From Pseudomonas sp. Seg1 (GTDB lineage Bacteria; Pseudomonadota; Gammaproteobacteria; Pseudomonadales; Pseudomonadaceae), in the NCBI RefSeq assembly GCF_018326005.1, contig NZ_AP021903.1, positions 248,001 through 312,000 on the forward strand: DNA of 64,000 nucleotides, given 5' to 3'. The translations under genes and the position numbers were made by a program. Positions 36,012 to 44,391 of this stretch are shown piece after piece; positions within the stretch are counted from its first letter, which is position 1, and each line of letters begins with the position of its first letter. The notes beneath the pieces are model-generated. The model did no database searches and was not told the origin of the DNA. It worked only from the letters and a program-made list of their open reading frames with translations.

Positions 36012-37421
36012 ATGGGCATTGTTCGTAAACCCAGTGTCACTCCGCCGTCCAGCCGCAGCCCGGTGGACGCAACCCCATCACGCACAAGACCTGGCAGTGC
36101 CACGTTCGGTGATGGGCCTGCGGTGAAAATTTTTCGACCTGACACGGATCAGGCGCAGGTGGAAGTTCCCCGGCAATCTGCCGCCGCAGATTCCATGATC
36201 ACGGTTTCATCAATGCCGTCGGCTCAGATCCTGCCCATGCATCCGATGGCCGGTTCACTTGCGCGCTACAGCCTGAGAGCACCGGCCAACCTGCCCGCAG
36301 CCAATGCTCTGGGCCTGAGGGTGTTCAAGAGCCGAAATTATGTCGATATCGCGCCCGGCGAGATCGTCCTCGTTCGGGAAACCGGCACGGCCGGTGAATA
36401 TCGAGCGGCGCTGGTATCTGAATTGGTGGCTTTGGGGCCGGTACTGTTTTACCACCCGCTAAGCAAGACCTGGACGCTCGAACGGCCGCACCCTCTGCCC
36501 GAGCCGGGCAAAGTCATTGATATCGACATTGATCAGCTCGTTCGCAAGGTCAGAAAAGAGCATGCCCAGAAGCACCGGGTGCATACCGGAAACGACGATT
36601 CGTTTGAGTACTCGGCGGCACAGGAGGGCGCGCTGGTCGCGCGCGGGTTGAAGCAGTTTCCGCCGGAGCAGGCAGCGATCATTCGCTCGGAGCTGCAAGC
36701 GGTCGAAAGCATTTTCGCTGATGCGGGACATGCCATTGGCCAGAACTACAAAGACGCCGACGCGGTTTACGAAAGTTTCTTTGGCGTTGATCACCACGCT
36801 GTTGCGCAGCGATTCGCCGACTCAGTCGCTCGAGGCCAGGCGTTGTCCAGTGAGTATCAAGGAACCTGGGGAGACGAGAAATTCGTTGGGGTTGATGCAG
36901 ACAGCAACAGCGCGGCGTGGATGTACAAAAGAGATTTTCATGGCCGCTTCTTCATCAATCGCAAGTACATGCAGCGCGGGGTTTTGAGCATTTCGCTGGG
37001 CCATGAAATGTTGCACACCAACAGAATTGACCGGTTCCAGACCATCGGGCCGAACGCGGCGGATTATTTCTATCTGGACAGCCGACTGGGCCGCTTGCTG
37101 AATTGGGATACCCTGGCTGATTACGACGTACCGGAGCGCAGTGTTTCTGACGCGATCATGCGCGGCGGTTTGACGGTCGAGTATTTGAACGCATTTACCA
37201 ATGACCACGATAACTTCCTGTTCGGTGTCAGCGATTACCTCGGAATCGGCGACGACCTGCCGCTTCAGACGGCGGTTGATCTGTTCAATGCCAACCCGTC
37301 ACTGCGAGCGCACTTGGCAGTCAACAACGCTGACAGCCTGGTGTACGCAGCAAAAAGCATGCAGACGCTGCATCAAAGCAAAACCGAATACGCGTGGCTC
37401 GACAGCCTGATTGATGATTGA
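36012..37421 (+). CDS. putative HExxH metalloprotease, effector-like
   Basis: This 469-residue protein of unknown family starts at 36012 with AAGGA six bases upstream. The first 80 residues are rich in Ser, Pro, Thr and Arg and lack a hydrophobic core, as in many type III secreted proteins. A zinc-protease motif HEMLH (331-335) sits in ISLGHEMLHTNRID. This recalls M91-type (NleD/HopH) effectors with HExxH followed by polar residues. A third zinc ligand could be Asp or Glu in AADYFYLDSRLG. No secretion or chaperone gene is nearby. Function as a secreted effector or toxin is inference; the HExxH is seen. Confidence 0.6.
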   Translation: MGIVRKPSVTPPSSRSPVDATPSRTRPGSATFGDGPAVKIFRPDTDQAQVEVPRQSAAADSMITVSSMPSAQILPMHPMAGSLARYSLRAPANLPAANALGLRVFKSRNYVDIAPGEIVLVRETGTAGEYRAALVSELVALGPVLFYHPLSKTWTLERPHPLPEPGKVIDIDIDQLVRKVRKEHAQKHRVHTGNDDSFEYSAAQEGALVARGLKQFPPEQAAIIRSELQAVESIFADAGHAIGQNYKDADAVYESFFGVDHHAVAQRFADSVARGQALSSEYQGTWGDEKFVGVDADSNSAAWMYKRDFHGRFFINRKYMQRGVLSISLGHEMLHTNRIDRFQTIGPNAADYFYLDSRLGRLLNWDTLADYDVPERSVSDAIMRGGLTVEYLNAFTNDHDNFLFGVSDYLGIGDDLPLQTAVDLFNANPSLRAHLAVNNADSLVYAAKSMQTLHQSKTEYAWLDSLIDD

Positions 37422-37448
37422 GGGGCACGACCCGAACGAAAAGAGTCG

Positions 37449-37486
37449 TAGCCTGCGGTATTCGCCATGAGCGCTACCGCAGGCTG
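37449..37486. terminator. hairpin between convergent genes
   Basis: AGCCTGCGGTA and TACCGCAGGCT form a perfect 11-bp stem with a 14-base loop, followed by GCGATCTTCTGATC. It is placed between the HExxH gene and metI, which converge. The tail resembles the GATCGCAGC repeat class, so this may be a REP remnant used as a two-way terminator. Confidence 0.6.
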
Positions 37487-37504
37487 CGATCTTCTGATCT
37501 GGGT

Positions 37505-38149
37505 TCAGCGCTTGTTCAAACCCCGCGCCAGCCGATCCCCACCCAACTGAATCACCGCTACCAACGCCACCAGCAGCACAATCACCGTGAGCATGATCTG
37601 GCTATCGAACCGTTGATAGCCGTAGCGATAGGCAATGTCCCCCAGCCCTCCTGCCCCGATCGCCCCGGCCATGGCCGAGGAGTTGATCATCGTCACCAGG
37701 GTGATAGTGAAACCGCCGACAATCCCCGGCAGCGCCTCTGGCAACAGCACATGCCAGACAATGTGCCAGCGCCGGCAACCCATGGCCTGCGCCGCTTCGA
37801 TCAGACCGTGGTCGACTTCACGCAGGCTCACCTCGGCAATCCGCGCAAAAAACGGTGTGGCGGCGATGGTCAGTGGCACCACCGCCGCCCACACGCCGTA
37901 GGTGGTGCCGACGATCAATCGGGTGAACGGAATCAGTGCGACCATCAGGATCAGAAACGGAATCGAGCGAAACAGGTTCACGAATGCGCCCAAAGCGCGG
38001 TTCAGCACGGGCGCTTGGTAGATCCCGCCCTTGTCGCTGGTGACCAGAATCACCGCCATCGGAATCCCCACCAGCAGCGCGATCAGTGATGACACGCCGA
38101 CCATCAAAAACGTGTCGATAAAGCCCTGCAGCAAGCGATCAAACCACAT
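37505..38149 (-). CDS. metI: methionine-type ABC transporter permease MetI
   Basis: This 214-residue permease starts at 38149, where GGAGG lies about 9 bases upstream; the longer open frame shadows metN. The contact loop is [20 protein letters not shown], and [19 protein letters not shown] is a MetI hallmark. The start overlaps the metN end by 11 bases. It is the last gene of metQ-metN-metI, downstream of a desulfurisation gene group on the same strand. Confidence 0.92.
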   Translation of the reverse strand: MWFDRLLQGFIDTFLMVGVSSLIALLVGIPMAVILVTSDKGGIYQAPVLNRALGAFVNLFRSIPFLILMVALIPFTRLIVGTTYGVWAAVVPLTIAATPFFARIAEVSLREVDHGLIEAAQAMGCRRWHIVWHVLLPEALPGIVGGFTITLVTMINSSAMAGAIGAGGLGDIAYRYGYQRFDSQIMLTVIVLLVALVAVIQLGGDRLARGLNKR

Positions 38150-39260
38150 AACCCAGTACCTCCACTCGCTGTGCCCACTGTGCGGCACGCTCGCGCAATT
38201 GTTCGGCGCTCGCTGGCGAGCCGCTGACTGCCAGCAAGAGTTGCCCCAGTGCATGGCCCTGGATCCGTTCCACACCACCCTGAAGCAATTTCACCCGGCC
38301 ACCGAGGGCAGCAAACAGCGCCGCCAGATCCGGCTCGTCACTGGCGCTGCCGGTGAACTGCAAACGCAGCACCACTGCGGCCTCGGAAGAGGGCGGTTGC
38401 GCATGCAAGCGGCTTTGCAATTCTTCGGGCAAGGCGTGTTGCAGCGGCGCGAGCAAGGTCTGGCTGACCTCGTGTTGCGGATTGCCGAAGACTTCCCAGA
38501 CCGGGCCTTGCTCGACTATGCGGCCGTGCTCCAGCACCACGACGCGGTCGCAGATTTCGCGGATTACCGCCATCTCGTGGGTAATCAAAACAATGGTCAG
38601 ACCGAGGCGCTGGTTGATCTCGCGCAGCAGGCCGAGAATCGACTGGGTGGTTTCCGGATCGAGCGCCGAAGTGGCTTCGTCGCAAAGCAGAATGTCCGGG
38701 TCATGCACCAACGCGCGGGCAATGCCGACGCGCTGTTTCTGCCCACCGGAGAGTTGCGCCGGATAGGCCTTGTGCTTGGCTTGCAGGCCGACCAGTTCGA
38801 GCAGTTCGCGAACCTTTTTCTCGCGTTGCTCTTTCGGCACGCCAGCGACTTTCAGCGGCAGTTCGACGTTTTGCCAAACGGTCTTGGCCGACATCAGATT
38901 GAAGTGCTGAAAGATCATGCCGATCCGGCGGCGCAGGGCGACCAGGCGGTCTTCATCGAACTCGCCGATGTCGACCTGATCGATCAGCACGCGCCCGGAA
39001 GTCGGTTGCTCCAGACGATTGATCGTACGGATCAGCGACGACTTGCCGGCGCCGCTGCGGCCGATGATGCCGAACACCTCACCGCGCTGGATCGCCAGAT
39101 CGATGCCTTGCAGCGCGGCGACCGGGCCCTGGCGGCCGTCATAGGTCTTGCCCAGGCCGATGAAGCGCACATGGGCGCGGTTCAACTCAGGATGAAGTTC
39201 GGTTTTTTTCGCATTGTGGGGCTCTGGAATTTCCAGTCGCCGTTGGATCGCCGCCGTCAT
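38139..39260 (-). CDS. metN: methionine-type ABC transporter ATP-binding protein MetN
   Basis: This 373-residue ATPase has Walker [10 protein letters not shown], signature LSGGQKQRV, Walker [15 protein letters not shown] and switch THEM. The C-terminal ~100 residues form the NIL regulatory domain ([20 protein letters not shown]), which lets bound methionine inhibit transport in MetN. The N-terminus has about 30 extra residues ahead of the ATPase core. A methionine transporter inside a desulfurisation operon suggests it imports a methionine-like or other organosulfur compound. Confidence 0.93.
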   Translation of the reverse strand: MTAAIQRRLEIPEPHNAKKTELHPELNRAHVRFIGLGKTYDGRQGPVAALQGIDLAIQRGEVFGIIGRSGAGKSSLIRTINRLEQPTSGRVLIDQVDIGEFDEDRLVALRRRIGMIFQHFNLMSAKTVWQNVELPLKVAGVPKEQREKKVRELLELVGLQAKHKAYPAQLSGGQKQRVGIARALVHDPDILLCDEATSALDPETTQSILGLLREINQRLGLTIVLITHEMAVIREICDRVVVLEHGRIVEQGPVWEVFGNPQHEVSQTLLAPLQHALPEELQSRLHAQPPSSEAAVVLRLQFTGSASDEPDLAALFAALGGRVKLLQGGVERIQGHALGQLLLAVSGSPASAEQLRERAAQWAQRVEVLGYVV

Positions 39261-39262
39261 GC

Positions 39263-40072
39263 TCAGCTTTCCCAGCCGGCCTGGTACAGCTTGCCGTGAG
39301 CCTTATCCAGCGCCGCGCGTACGGCCGGCGAATGTTGGTAGATGTCGACGAATTTGATCAGGCGCGGATCGGTTTTGCTCTTCGGCTGGATCACGAACTG
39401 GATTACGTATTCCTTGTGATCGAGACCGTCGAACAGCAGCGCCGAGCCGGCATCGAAGGTCTTCGCCAGACGAATGTAGGCCGGGTAGCCCTGGACCAGG
39501 TCGGCGTCGTCGTAGGCGCGCACCAGTTGCACGGCTTCGACTTGAAGGATTTTGATTTTCTTCGGATTGGCGACGATGTCGTCTTCGGTGGCCTTGTAAC
39601 CGACGCCCGGTTTCAGCGTGATCAAACCGGCCTTGGCCAATAGTTGCAGACCGCGGCCGCTGTTGATCGGGTCGTTGGCGATGGCGACGCTGGCGCCCTC
39701 AGGTAGCTCATCGAAGCTTTTGTATTTCTTCGAGTAGAGGCCGACGTTGTTGATGATCCCCGGGGCGAATGGCACCAGATCAAAACCGGAGGCAGCCTTG
39801 GCGTTTTCGAGGAACGGGATGTGCTGGAAGTAGTTCACGTCGATGTCGCCGGCGGCGAGGCTGACGTTCGGCGCGATCCAGTCGGTGAACTCCACCAGTT
39901 CGACTTTCAGGCCTTGTTTGGAAGCCTCTTCGACAGCGGCTTCCAGCGGGATGGCGAACGCGGCGGTGGTGCCGATTTTCAACGGAGCGTCGGCAGCGAA
40001 GACTGCCGAGCTGAACAGGCCGAGGGCCAGGGCCAGTGCTTTGACTGGGTGGGAGAGGCGTTTCTTGGTCAT
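39263..40072 (-). CDS. metQ: MetQ-family substrate-binding protein
   Basis: This 269-residue protein has a signal peptide ending SSAVFA-AD. No lipobox Cys is seen. Family features are [35 protein letters not shown] and [19 protein letters not shown]. The sequence differs clearly from the orphan MetQ-type protein at 21558, so the two are paralogues with probably different ligands. It is separated from metN by 2 bases, and from the upstream monooxygenase by about 125 bases containing a REPIN. Confidence 0.9.
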   Translation of the reverse strand: MTKKRLSHPVKALALALGLFSSAVFAADAPLKIGTTAAFAIPLEAAVEEASKQGLKVELVEFTDWIAPNVSLAAGDIDVNYFQHIPFLENAKAASGFDLVPFAPGIINNVGLYSKKYKSFDELPEGASVAIANDPINSGRGLQLLAKAGLITLKPGVGYKATEDDIVANPKKIKILQVEAVQLVRAYDDADLVQGYPAYIRLAKTFDAGSALLFDGLDHKEYVIQFVIQPKSKTDPRLIKFVDIYQHSPAVRAALDKAHGKLYQAGWES

Positions 40073-40120
40073 GATGGTTTTTTCCAGTCAGTGCATGAAT
40101 GAGTGGTTCTGGTCGGGCCT

Positions 40121-40194
40121 CATCGCTGGCAAGCCAGCTCCCACAAGGATCTGCGGTGTCCACAAAACCTGTGGGAGCTGGCTTGCCAGCGATG
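40121..40194. repeat. REPIN-like inverted repeat (TCGCTGGCAAGCCAGCTCCC class)
   Basis: The arms 40121-40145 and about 40169-40194 are perfect complements with a short 23-base spacer, the tightest copy of this class here. It lies between genes of the same strand and could stabilise the upstream mRNA or attenuate reading into metQ. Confidence 0.9.
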
Positions 40195-40197
40195 CTT

Positions 40198-41550
40198 TTA
40201 GCGGCGGAACGAAGATCCAGTGTGCTGCTCGGGCAAATGTGCCTCGCCGTGAAACAGTTTTTCCCGCAGGCTGCCCGTGTCATACGCAGTCTTGTACGAC
40301 TCGCGCCGCTGCAACTCCGGAATCACCAGCTCAATGAAATCCACATAGCTTTCCGGGGTGACGATGCGCGTCAGGTTGAAGCCGTCCAGACCGGTTTCAG
40401 CGATCCACGATTCCAGCTCGTCCGCCACGTGCTCAGGCGAGCCGACCACGGTGATGTAACGGCCACCGAGGGCGTGCTGGTCGAGCAATTTGCGCCGGGT
40501 CCAGTCGTTGTTTTGCAGATTCTTGGTGGCGGACTGGATGGCGTTGCTCTTGACGTACTGGATCGGTTCGTCGATTTCGTACTGGGAAAAGTCGATGCCG
40601 GTGGACGCCGAGAAATGCGCCACGCCTGCCTCGGCACTGCCGTAGCTCAGGTACTCGGCGTGCTTGGCCCACGCAGCTTCTTCGGTTTCGCCGACGATCA
40701 CATTCAGACCCATGAACACCTTGATGTCCTCGGGATTGCGCCCGGCTTCGACGGCGCTGGCACGCACCTTGTCCACTTGCACCTTGGTCGACGGTTTGTT
40801 CTGGCCGCTGATGAACACGCACTCGGCGTGGCGCCCGGCGAACAGCAAACCGCGATCGGAACTGCCAGCCTGAAACAGCACCGGCGTGCGTTGCGGCGAC
40901 GGTTCGCAGAGGTGATAACCCTCGACCTGATAGAACTCGCCCTTGTGCTCGACCTTGTGCACTTTCTCCGGTTGCGCATAGATCCGCTGCTCACGGTCAT
41001 TGAGCACCGCGCCGTTTTCCCAACTGCCTTCCCAGAGTTTGTAGAGCACTTCCAGGTACTCGTCGGCCTGGTCGTAGCGACGGTCATGCTCGACCTGCTC
41101 GCGCAGGCCCATGGCTTTGGCGGCGCTGTCCAGATAGCCGGTGACGATGTTCCAGCCCACCCTGCCACGGCTCAAATGATCGAGGGTCGACATGCGCCGG
41201 GCGAACAGATAGGGCGGTTCGTAAGTGAGGTTGGCGGTCAGGCCGAAACCGAGATTTTTCGTCACCGCAGCCATCGCCGACACCAGCAGCAGCGGATCGT
41301 TGACCGGCAACTGGATCGACTCTTTCAGCGTGACATCCACTGAGTTCTGATAGACGTCGTACACGCCGACGATGTCGGCGATGAACAAGCCGTCGAACAG
41401 TCCGCGCTCCAGCAATTGCGCCAGTTCGGTCCAGTATTCAATCGTGTTGTAACGGGTGGATGTGTCACGCGGATGCGTCCACAGACCATGGTTGATGTGG
41501 CCGATGCAGTTCATGTTGAACGCATTGAGCAGGATCTTTTTCTTCGCCAT
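40198..41550 (-). CDS. FMNH2-dependent monooxygenase, NtaA/SnaA/DszA family
   Basis: This 450-residue luciferase-like flavin monooxygenase starts MAKKKILLNAFNMN. It contains TLDHLSRGRVGWNIVTGYLDSAA and PVLFQAGSSDRGLLFAG, strong marks of the NtaA/SnaA/DszA branch. DszA oxidises a cyclic sulfone; related proteins act on sulfides, sulfones and nitrilotriacetate. The partner flavin reductase is not encoded nearby. Its start shares one base with the stop of the SfnB-like gene before it (TGATG). It probably cleaves a C-S bond after S-oxidation by the SfnB-like enzymes, which is inference. Confidence 0.88.
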   Translation of the reverse strand: MAKKKILLNAFNMNCIGHINHGLWTHPRDTSTRYNTIEYWTELAQLLERGLFDGLFIADIVGVYDVYQNSVDVTLKESIQLPVNDPLLLVSAMAAVTKNLGFGLTANLTYEPPYLFARRMSTLDHLSRGRVGWNIVTGYLDSAAKAMGLREQVEHDRRYDQADEYLEVLYKLWEGSWENGAVLNDREQRIYAQPEKVHKVEHKGEFYQVEGYHLCEPSPQRTPVLFQAGSSDRGLLFAGRHAECVFISGQNKPSTKVQVDKVRASAVEAGRNPEDIKVFMGLNVIVGETEEAAWAKHAEYLSYGSAEAGVAHFSASTGIDFSQYEIDEPIQYVKSNAIQSATKNLQNNDWTRRKLLDQHALGGRYITVVGSPEHVADELESWIAETGLDGFNLTRIVTPESYVDFIELVIPELQRRESYKTAYDTGSLREKLFHGEAHLPEQHTGSSFRR

Positions 41551-42743
41551 CAGATGGTCCCCCGCAGTGGCGGGTTTTCATCGTTGAGGTAGTAATTGCC
41601 GACCGCGTGATACTTCCAGCGCACCGGGTCGTGCAGGGTATGCACGCGGGCGTTGCGCCAGTGACGGTCGAGGCCGTGCTCGATCAGGGTGGCCTGGCTG
41701 CCGGCCAGTTCGAACAGCGTGCTGCTGGCGGCCAGGGAGATTTCGGTGCTGATCGCCCGCGCTTCGGCGACGGCAATCGAGGCGGCAGCGACGGTTTCGG
41801 CAGTGGTTTCGGCCTGAGCTTTGTCGAGAAATTCGCCGGAGCGTTCCAGCAATGCCTCGGTGGCATGCAGGCGAATGCTCAAGTGGCCGAAGCTCTTGAG
41901 CGTCAGCGGATCTTCGGTGGCTTTGTCGTTGCCGGAATCGATCCACGGCCGGGTTTTGCTGCGCACGAAGTGCAGCGCATCTTCGTAAGCGGCGCGGGCG
42001 ATGCCGGTGTCGATGGCGGCGTGAAGAATCTGTGCCAGCGGGCCAACGGTGGTTGGACGTTCGAAGGCGCTCTGGAATGCAATCACATCTTCGGCGGCAA
42101 CGTAGACGTCTTCAAAGACCACCGAACCACTGCCGGTGGTGCGCTGGCCGAAGCCGCTCCAGTCATCGATCACGCTCAGGCCTTTGCTCTCGCGCGGGAC
42201 GAAGGCCAGATGCTGCACACCGTTTTCATCGACCACCGAAGTCGGAATGCGCTGCGCATAAATCGCACCGGTCGCATAAAACTTGCGTCCGTTGATGCGG
42301 TAGCCGTCGCCGTCACGCTTGAGGCTGGTGACACGGTCGTGGGCGGTTTTGGTGCCCAACTCAGCGAGGGCGTTGCCGAAGCGTTGGCCGGCCAGTACCT
42401 CGGCGTACAGGCGTTGTTTTTGCTCGTGGCTGCCGTTCACCCGCAACACTTCGAGGGCATAGAAATGGTTCTGCGGAATCTGCCCGAGAGAGCCGTCAGC
42501 CTGAGCGATCAGGGCGATGACTTTGGCCAGGGTCACGTTGGATACGCCGGCGCCGCCGTATTCTTTCGGCACGCTGATGCCCCACAGGCCCGAGCGGGAA
42601 AACACGTCGAGTTCCGGCAGCGGCAGGCGACGTTCACGGTCGCGAATGGCGCTGTCGCGTTTGAAATCTTCGGCCAGGTCGCTGGCGACGATCAGGGCTT
42701 GCTCATCGCTGGTGATGACCGCGACGGGATGGGAAAAGGTCAT
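41550..42743 (-). CDS. SfnB-family sulfur-acquisition flavoprotein (copy 1)
   Basis: This 397-residue protein has the acyl-CoA-dehydrogenase/DszC fold. GISVPKEYGGAGVSNVTLAK and IDDWSGFGQRTTGSGSVVFE are typical, and the end HWRNARVHTLHDPVRWKYHA is the SfnB/DszC signature. DszC is an FMNH2-dependent sulfide-to-sulfone oxygenase, and SfnB is linked to dimethylsulfone use. It is 24 bases after copy 2, to which it is closely related, and overlaps the next monooxygenase gene. The substrate is unknown. Confidence 0.88.
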   Translation of the reverse strand: MTFSHPVAVITSDEQALIVASDLAEDFKRDSAIRDRERRLPLPELDVFSRSGLWGISVPKEYGGAGVSNVTLAKVIALIAQADGSLGQIPQNHFYALEVLRVNGSHEQKQRLYAEVLAGQRFGNALAELGTKTAHDRVTSLKRDGDGYRINGRKFYATGAIYAQRIPTSVVDENGVQHLAFVPRESKGLSVIDDWSGFGQRTTGSGSVVFEDVYVAAEDVIAFQSAFERPTTVGPLAQILHAAIDTGIARAAYEDALHFVRSKTRPWIDSGNDKATEDPLTLKSFGHLSIRLHATEALLERSGEFLDKAQAETTAETVAAASIAVAEARAISTEISLAASSTLFELAGSQATLIEHGLDRHWRNARVHTLHDPVRWKYHAVGNYYLNDENPPLRGTI

Positions 42744-42767
42744 AGGTTTTCTCCAGATGTCTGGTCG

Positions 42768-44009
42768 TCAGATCCAGGAATGGCGAGCCGGCAAAGTGCC
42801 GTTGAGGCGATAGGCGCCGACCGCGTGATACTTCCAGCGCACCGGGTCGTGCAGGGTGTGCACGCGGGCATTACGCCAGTGACGGTCGAGGTTGAATTCG
42901 GCGAGCGTCGCGCGGCTGCCGGCCAGTTCGAACAGTTTTTCGCTGGCCAGCAGCGAGATCTCGGTGGTCAGCACTTTCGCTTCGGCCACGGCAATCGAGG
43001 CGCGGGCGGCGGAGTCGGCGGTGAGCGGCGCGGCGTGGACCTGATCGAGCACTTGCCCGGCCTTGCGCAGCAGCGCTTCGGCGGCGTGCAGTTCGATTTT
43101 CAACTTGCCGATGTCGGCGATCACGTAGAGGTCATCGCTGGCGCGTTCGACCTTGGCGTCGATCCACGGCCGGGCGCGGGTCTTGACGAATTCGATAGCG
43201 TCGTCGATGGCGCCACGGGCGATACCGGCATCGATGGCGGCCTGAATCAGTTGCGACACCGCGCCTTGGGTATTCGGCTTCTCGTTGATCTTCCAGTTAT
43301 CGACCACCAGGCTCGACTCGACCCGCACGTTGTTCAGCAGAATCGTGCCGCTGGCGGTGGTGCGCTGACCGAAGCCCGACCAGTCATCAACGATGCGCAA
43401 ACCCAATGTGCCGCGACGGACGAAAGCCAGCACTTGCTTGCCTTCATCGTTGAGCGCTTTGACCGCGACCCAGTGCGCGAACAGTGCGCCGGTGGAGTAG
43501 AACTTCTGCCCGTTGATCACGTAGTCATCGCCGTCGGCGGTGATTCGCGCTTTCAGTTCCAGGGTGTTTTTGGTGCCGCGTTCAGGGCCGGCATTGCCGA
43601 TGCGCCAGCCTTCCAGAACGCTCTGGAACAACTGCTTTTTCTGTTCTTCAGTGGCGCTGCCGAGCACCAGATTGATGATGCCGAACTGGTTCTGCGGGAT
43701 CTGACCAAGTGCCGGATCTGCTGCGGAAATGATCGCGAACACCTCGGCCAAGGTAACGAACGAAACTTGCGGGCCACCGTATTCGCGCGGAATGGCGATG
43801 CTGCCTAAACCGCTGCGGGTGAACTGTTCGATTTCCGACCACGGCAGCTTGCGCTGGCGGTCGCGTTTGGCGGCCTGCACGCGGGCGACTTGCGCCAGCT
43901 CATGGGCGGCCTTGATGGCTTGGGCGTCGTTGCGCAAGACCTGCGCGGGCAACAACAACGGGGCGATGTCCAGATCAGACTGGATGGTTGCATCTGCCAG
44001 ACTGGACAT
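42768..44009 (-). CDS. SfnB-family sulfur-acquisition flavoprotein (copy 2)
   Basis: This 413-residue paralogue of the gene at 41550-42743 has IAIPREYGGPQVSFVTLAEV, VDDWSGFGQRTTASGTILLN and the same HWRNARVHTLHDPVRWKYHA end. The N-terminus is about 15 residues longer than in copy 1. Its start at 44009 overlaps the stop of a 22-codon ORF (TGATG), and AAGGAG lies 7-12 bases upstream, inside that ORF. It is the first main gene of the sfnB-sfnB-monooxygenase-metQNI unit. Two such oxygenases in tandem suggest two oxidation steps or two substrates. Confidence 0.88.
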   Translation of the reverse strand: MSSLADATIQSDLDIAPLLLPAQVLRNDAQAIKAAHELAQVARVQAAKRDRQRKLPWSEIEQFTRSGLGSIAIPREYGGPQVSFVTLAEVFAIISAADPALGQIPQNQFGIINLVLGSATEEQKKQLFQSVLEGWRIGNAGPERGTKNTLELKARITADGDDYVINGQKFYSTGALFAHWVAVKALNDEGKQVLAFVRRGTLGLRIVDDWSGFGQRTTASGTILLNNVRVESSLVVDNWKINEKPNTQGAVSQLIQAAIDAGIARGAIDDAIEFVKTRARPWIDAKVERASDDLYVIADIGKLKIELHAAEALLRKAGQVLDQVHAAPLTADSAARASIAVAEAKVLTTEISLLASEKLFELAGSRATLAEFNLDRHWRNARVHTLHDPVRWKYHAVGAYRLNGTLPARHSWI

Positions 44010-44077
44010 CAGTGCCGCTCCTTGGCTGCACGCAATGCCCTGGCGATCTGCACTGGGGTGATTGTGTTCCGGACCAT
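44009..44077 (-). CDS. candidate 22-residue leader ORF coupled to SfnB copy 2
   Basis: A minus-strand ORF starts at 44077 after GAGGTAGGTAGT and stops in a TGATG overlap with the SfnB start. The peptide starts MVRNTITPVQIA and ends RAAKERH. It has no cysteine. The overlap and ribosome site are what a translated, coupled ORF would show. It lies just downstream of a terminator-like hairpin (44100-44122). It could be a leader peptide that controls the operon or a small functional protein. Confidence 0.45.
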   Translation of the reverse strand: MVRNTITPVQIARALRAAKERH

Positions 44078-44099
44078 ACTACCTACCTCACATCTCATG

Positions 44100-44122
44100 A
44101 AAAACGCCGCAAAAGTGCGGCG
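44100..44122 (-). terminator. terminator-like hairpin in the leader of the SfnB operon
   Basis: Read on the minus strand, CGCCGC / GCGGCG with a six-base ACTTTT loop is followed by TTTT. It stands about 90 bases before the SfnB start and downstream of an AT-rich promoter-like region, so it could be an attenuator. It could also just end transcription from the gene at 45156. Confidence 0.6.
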
Positions 44123-44270
44123 AACGAAAGAATGTCCGGTGGTCCGGTTCATATACCCTAAGCGTGTATTAATTTTAAATAAACTAACTTTTAGGAATAT
44201 GTATAGAAGGGGTGGTGGTCTGGATGGTTAAGAATTCCAAGGGCGATGGAGATGTTGAGGTGAGTCAGTA
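44123..44270 (-). promoter_or_regulatory. putative promoter region of the SfnB operon
   Basis: This is an AT-rich block (about 44155-44205). On the minus strand it reads ATATTCCTAAAAG, then TTTATTTAAAATTAATAC and TAGGGTATAT. ATATTCC also stands upstream of tonB and tcyJ. The exact start site cannot be fixed. Confidence 0.4.
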
Positions 44271-44364
44271 TTGTGGTGAGGGGACTTATCCCCGATGGGG
44301 CGCGTAGCGTCCCCAGAAAACAGGACTGCTGCGCAGTCCGTCGGGGATAAATCCCCTCACCACA
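44271..44364. repeat. inverted repeat (TGTGGTGAGGGGATTTATCC class)
   Basis: TTGTGGTGAGGGGACTTATC at 44271 pairs with GGATAAATCCCCTCACCACA ending at 44364. The interior GGGGCGCGTAGCGTCCCC and GGACTGCTGCGCAGTCC are smaller palindromes. It follows the stop codon of the gene at 44392-45156. Confidence 0.88.
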
Positions 44365-44391
44365 GAAGCTCATTTGCCACAGAAAGGGTAT

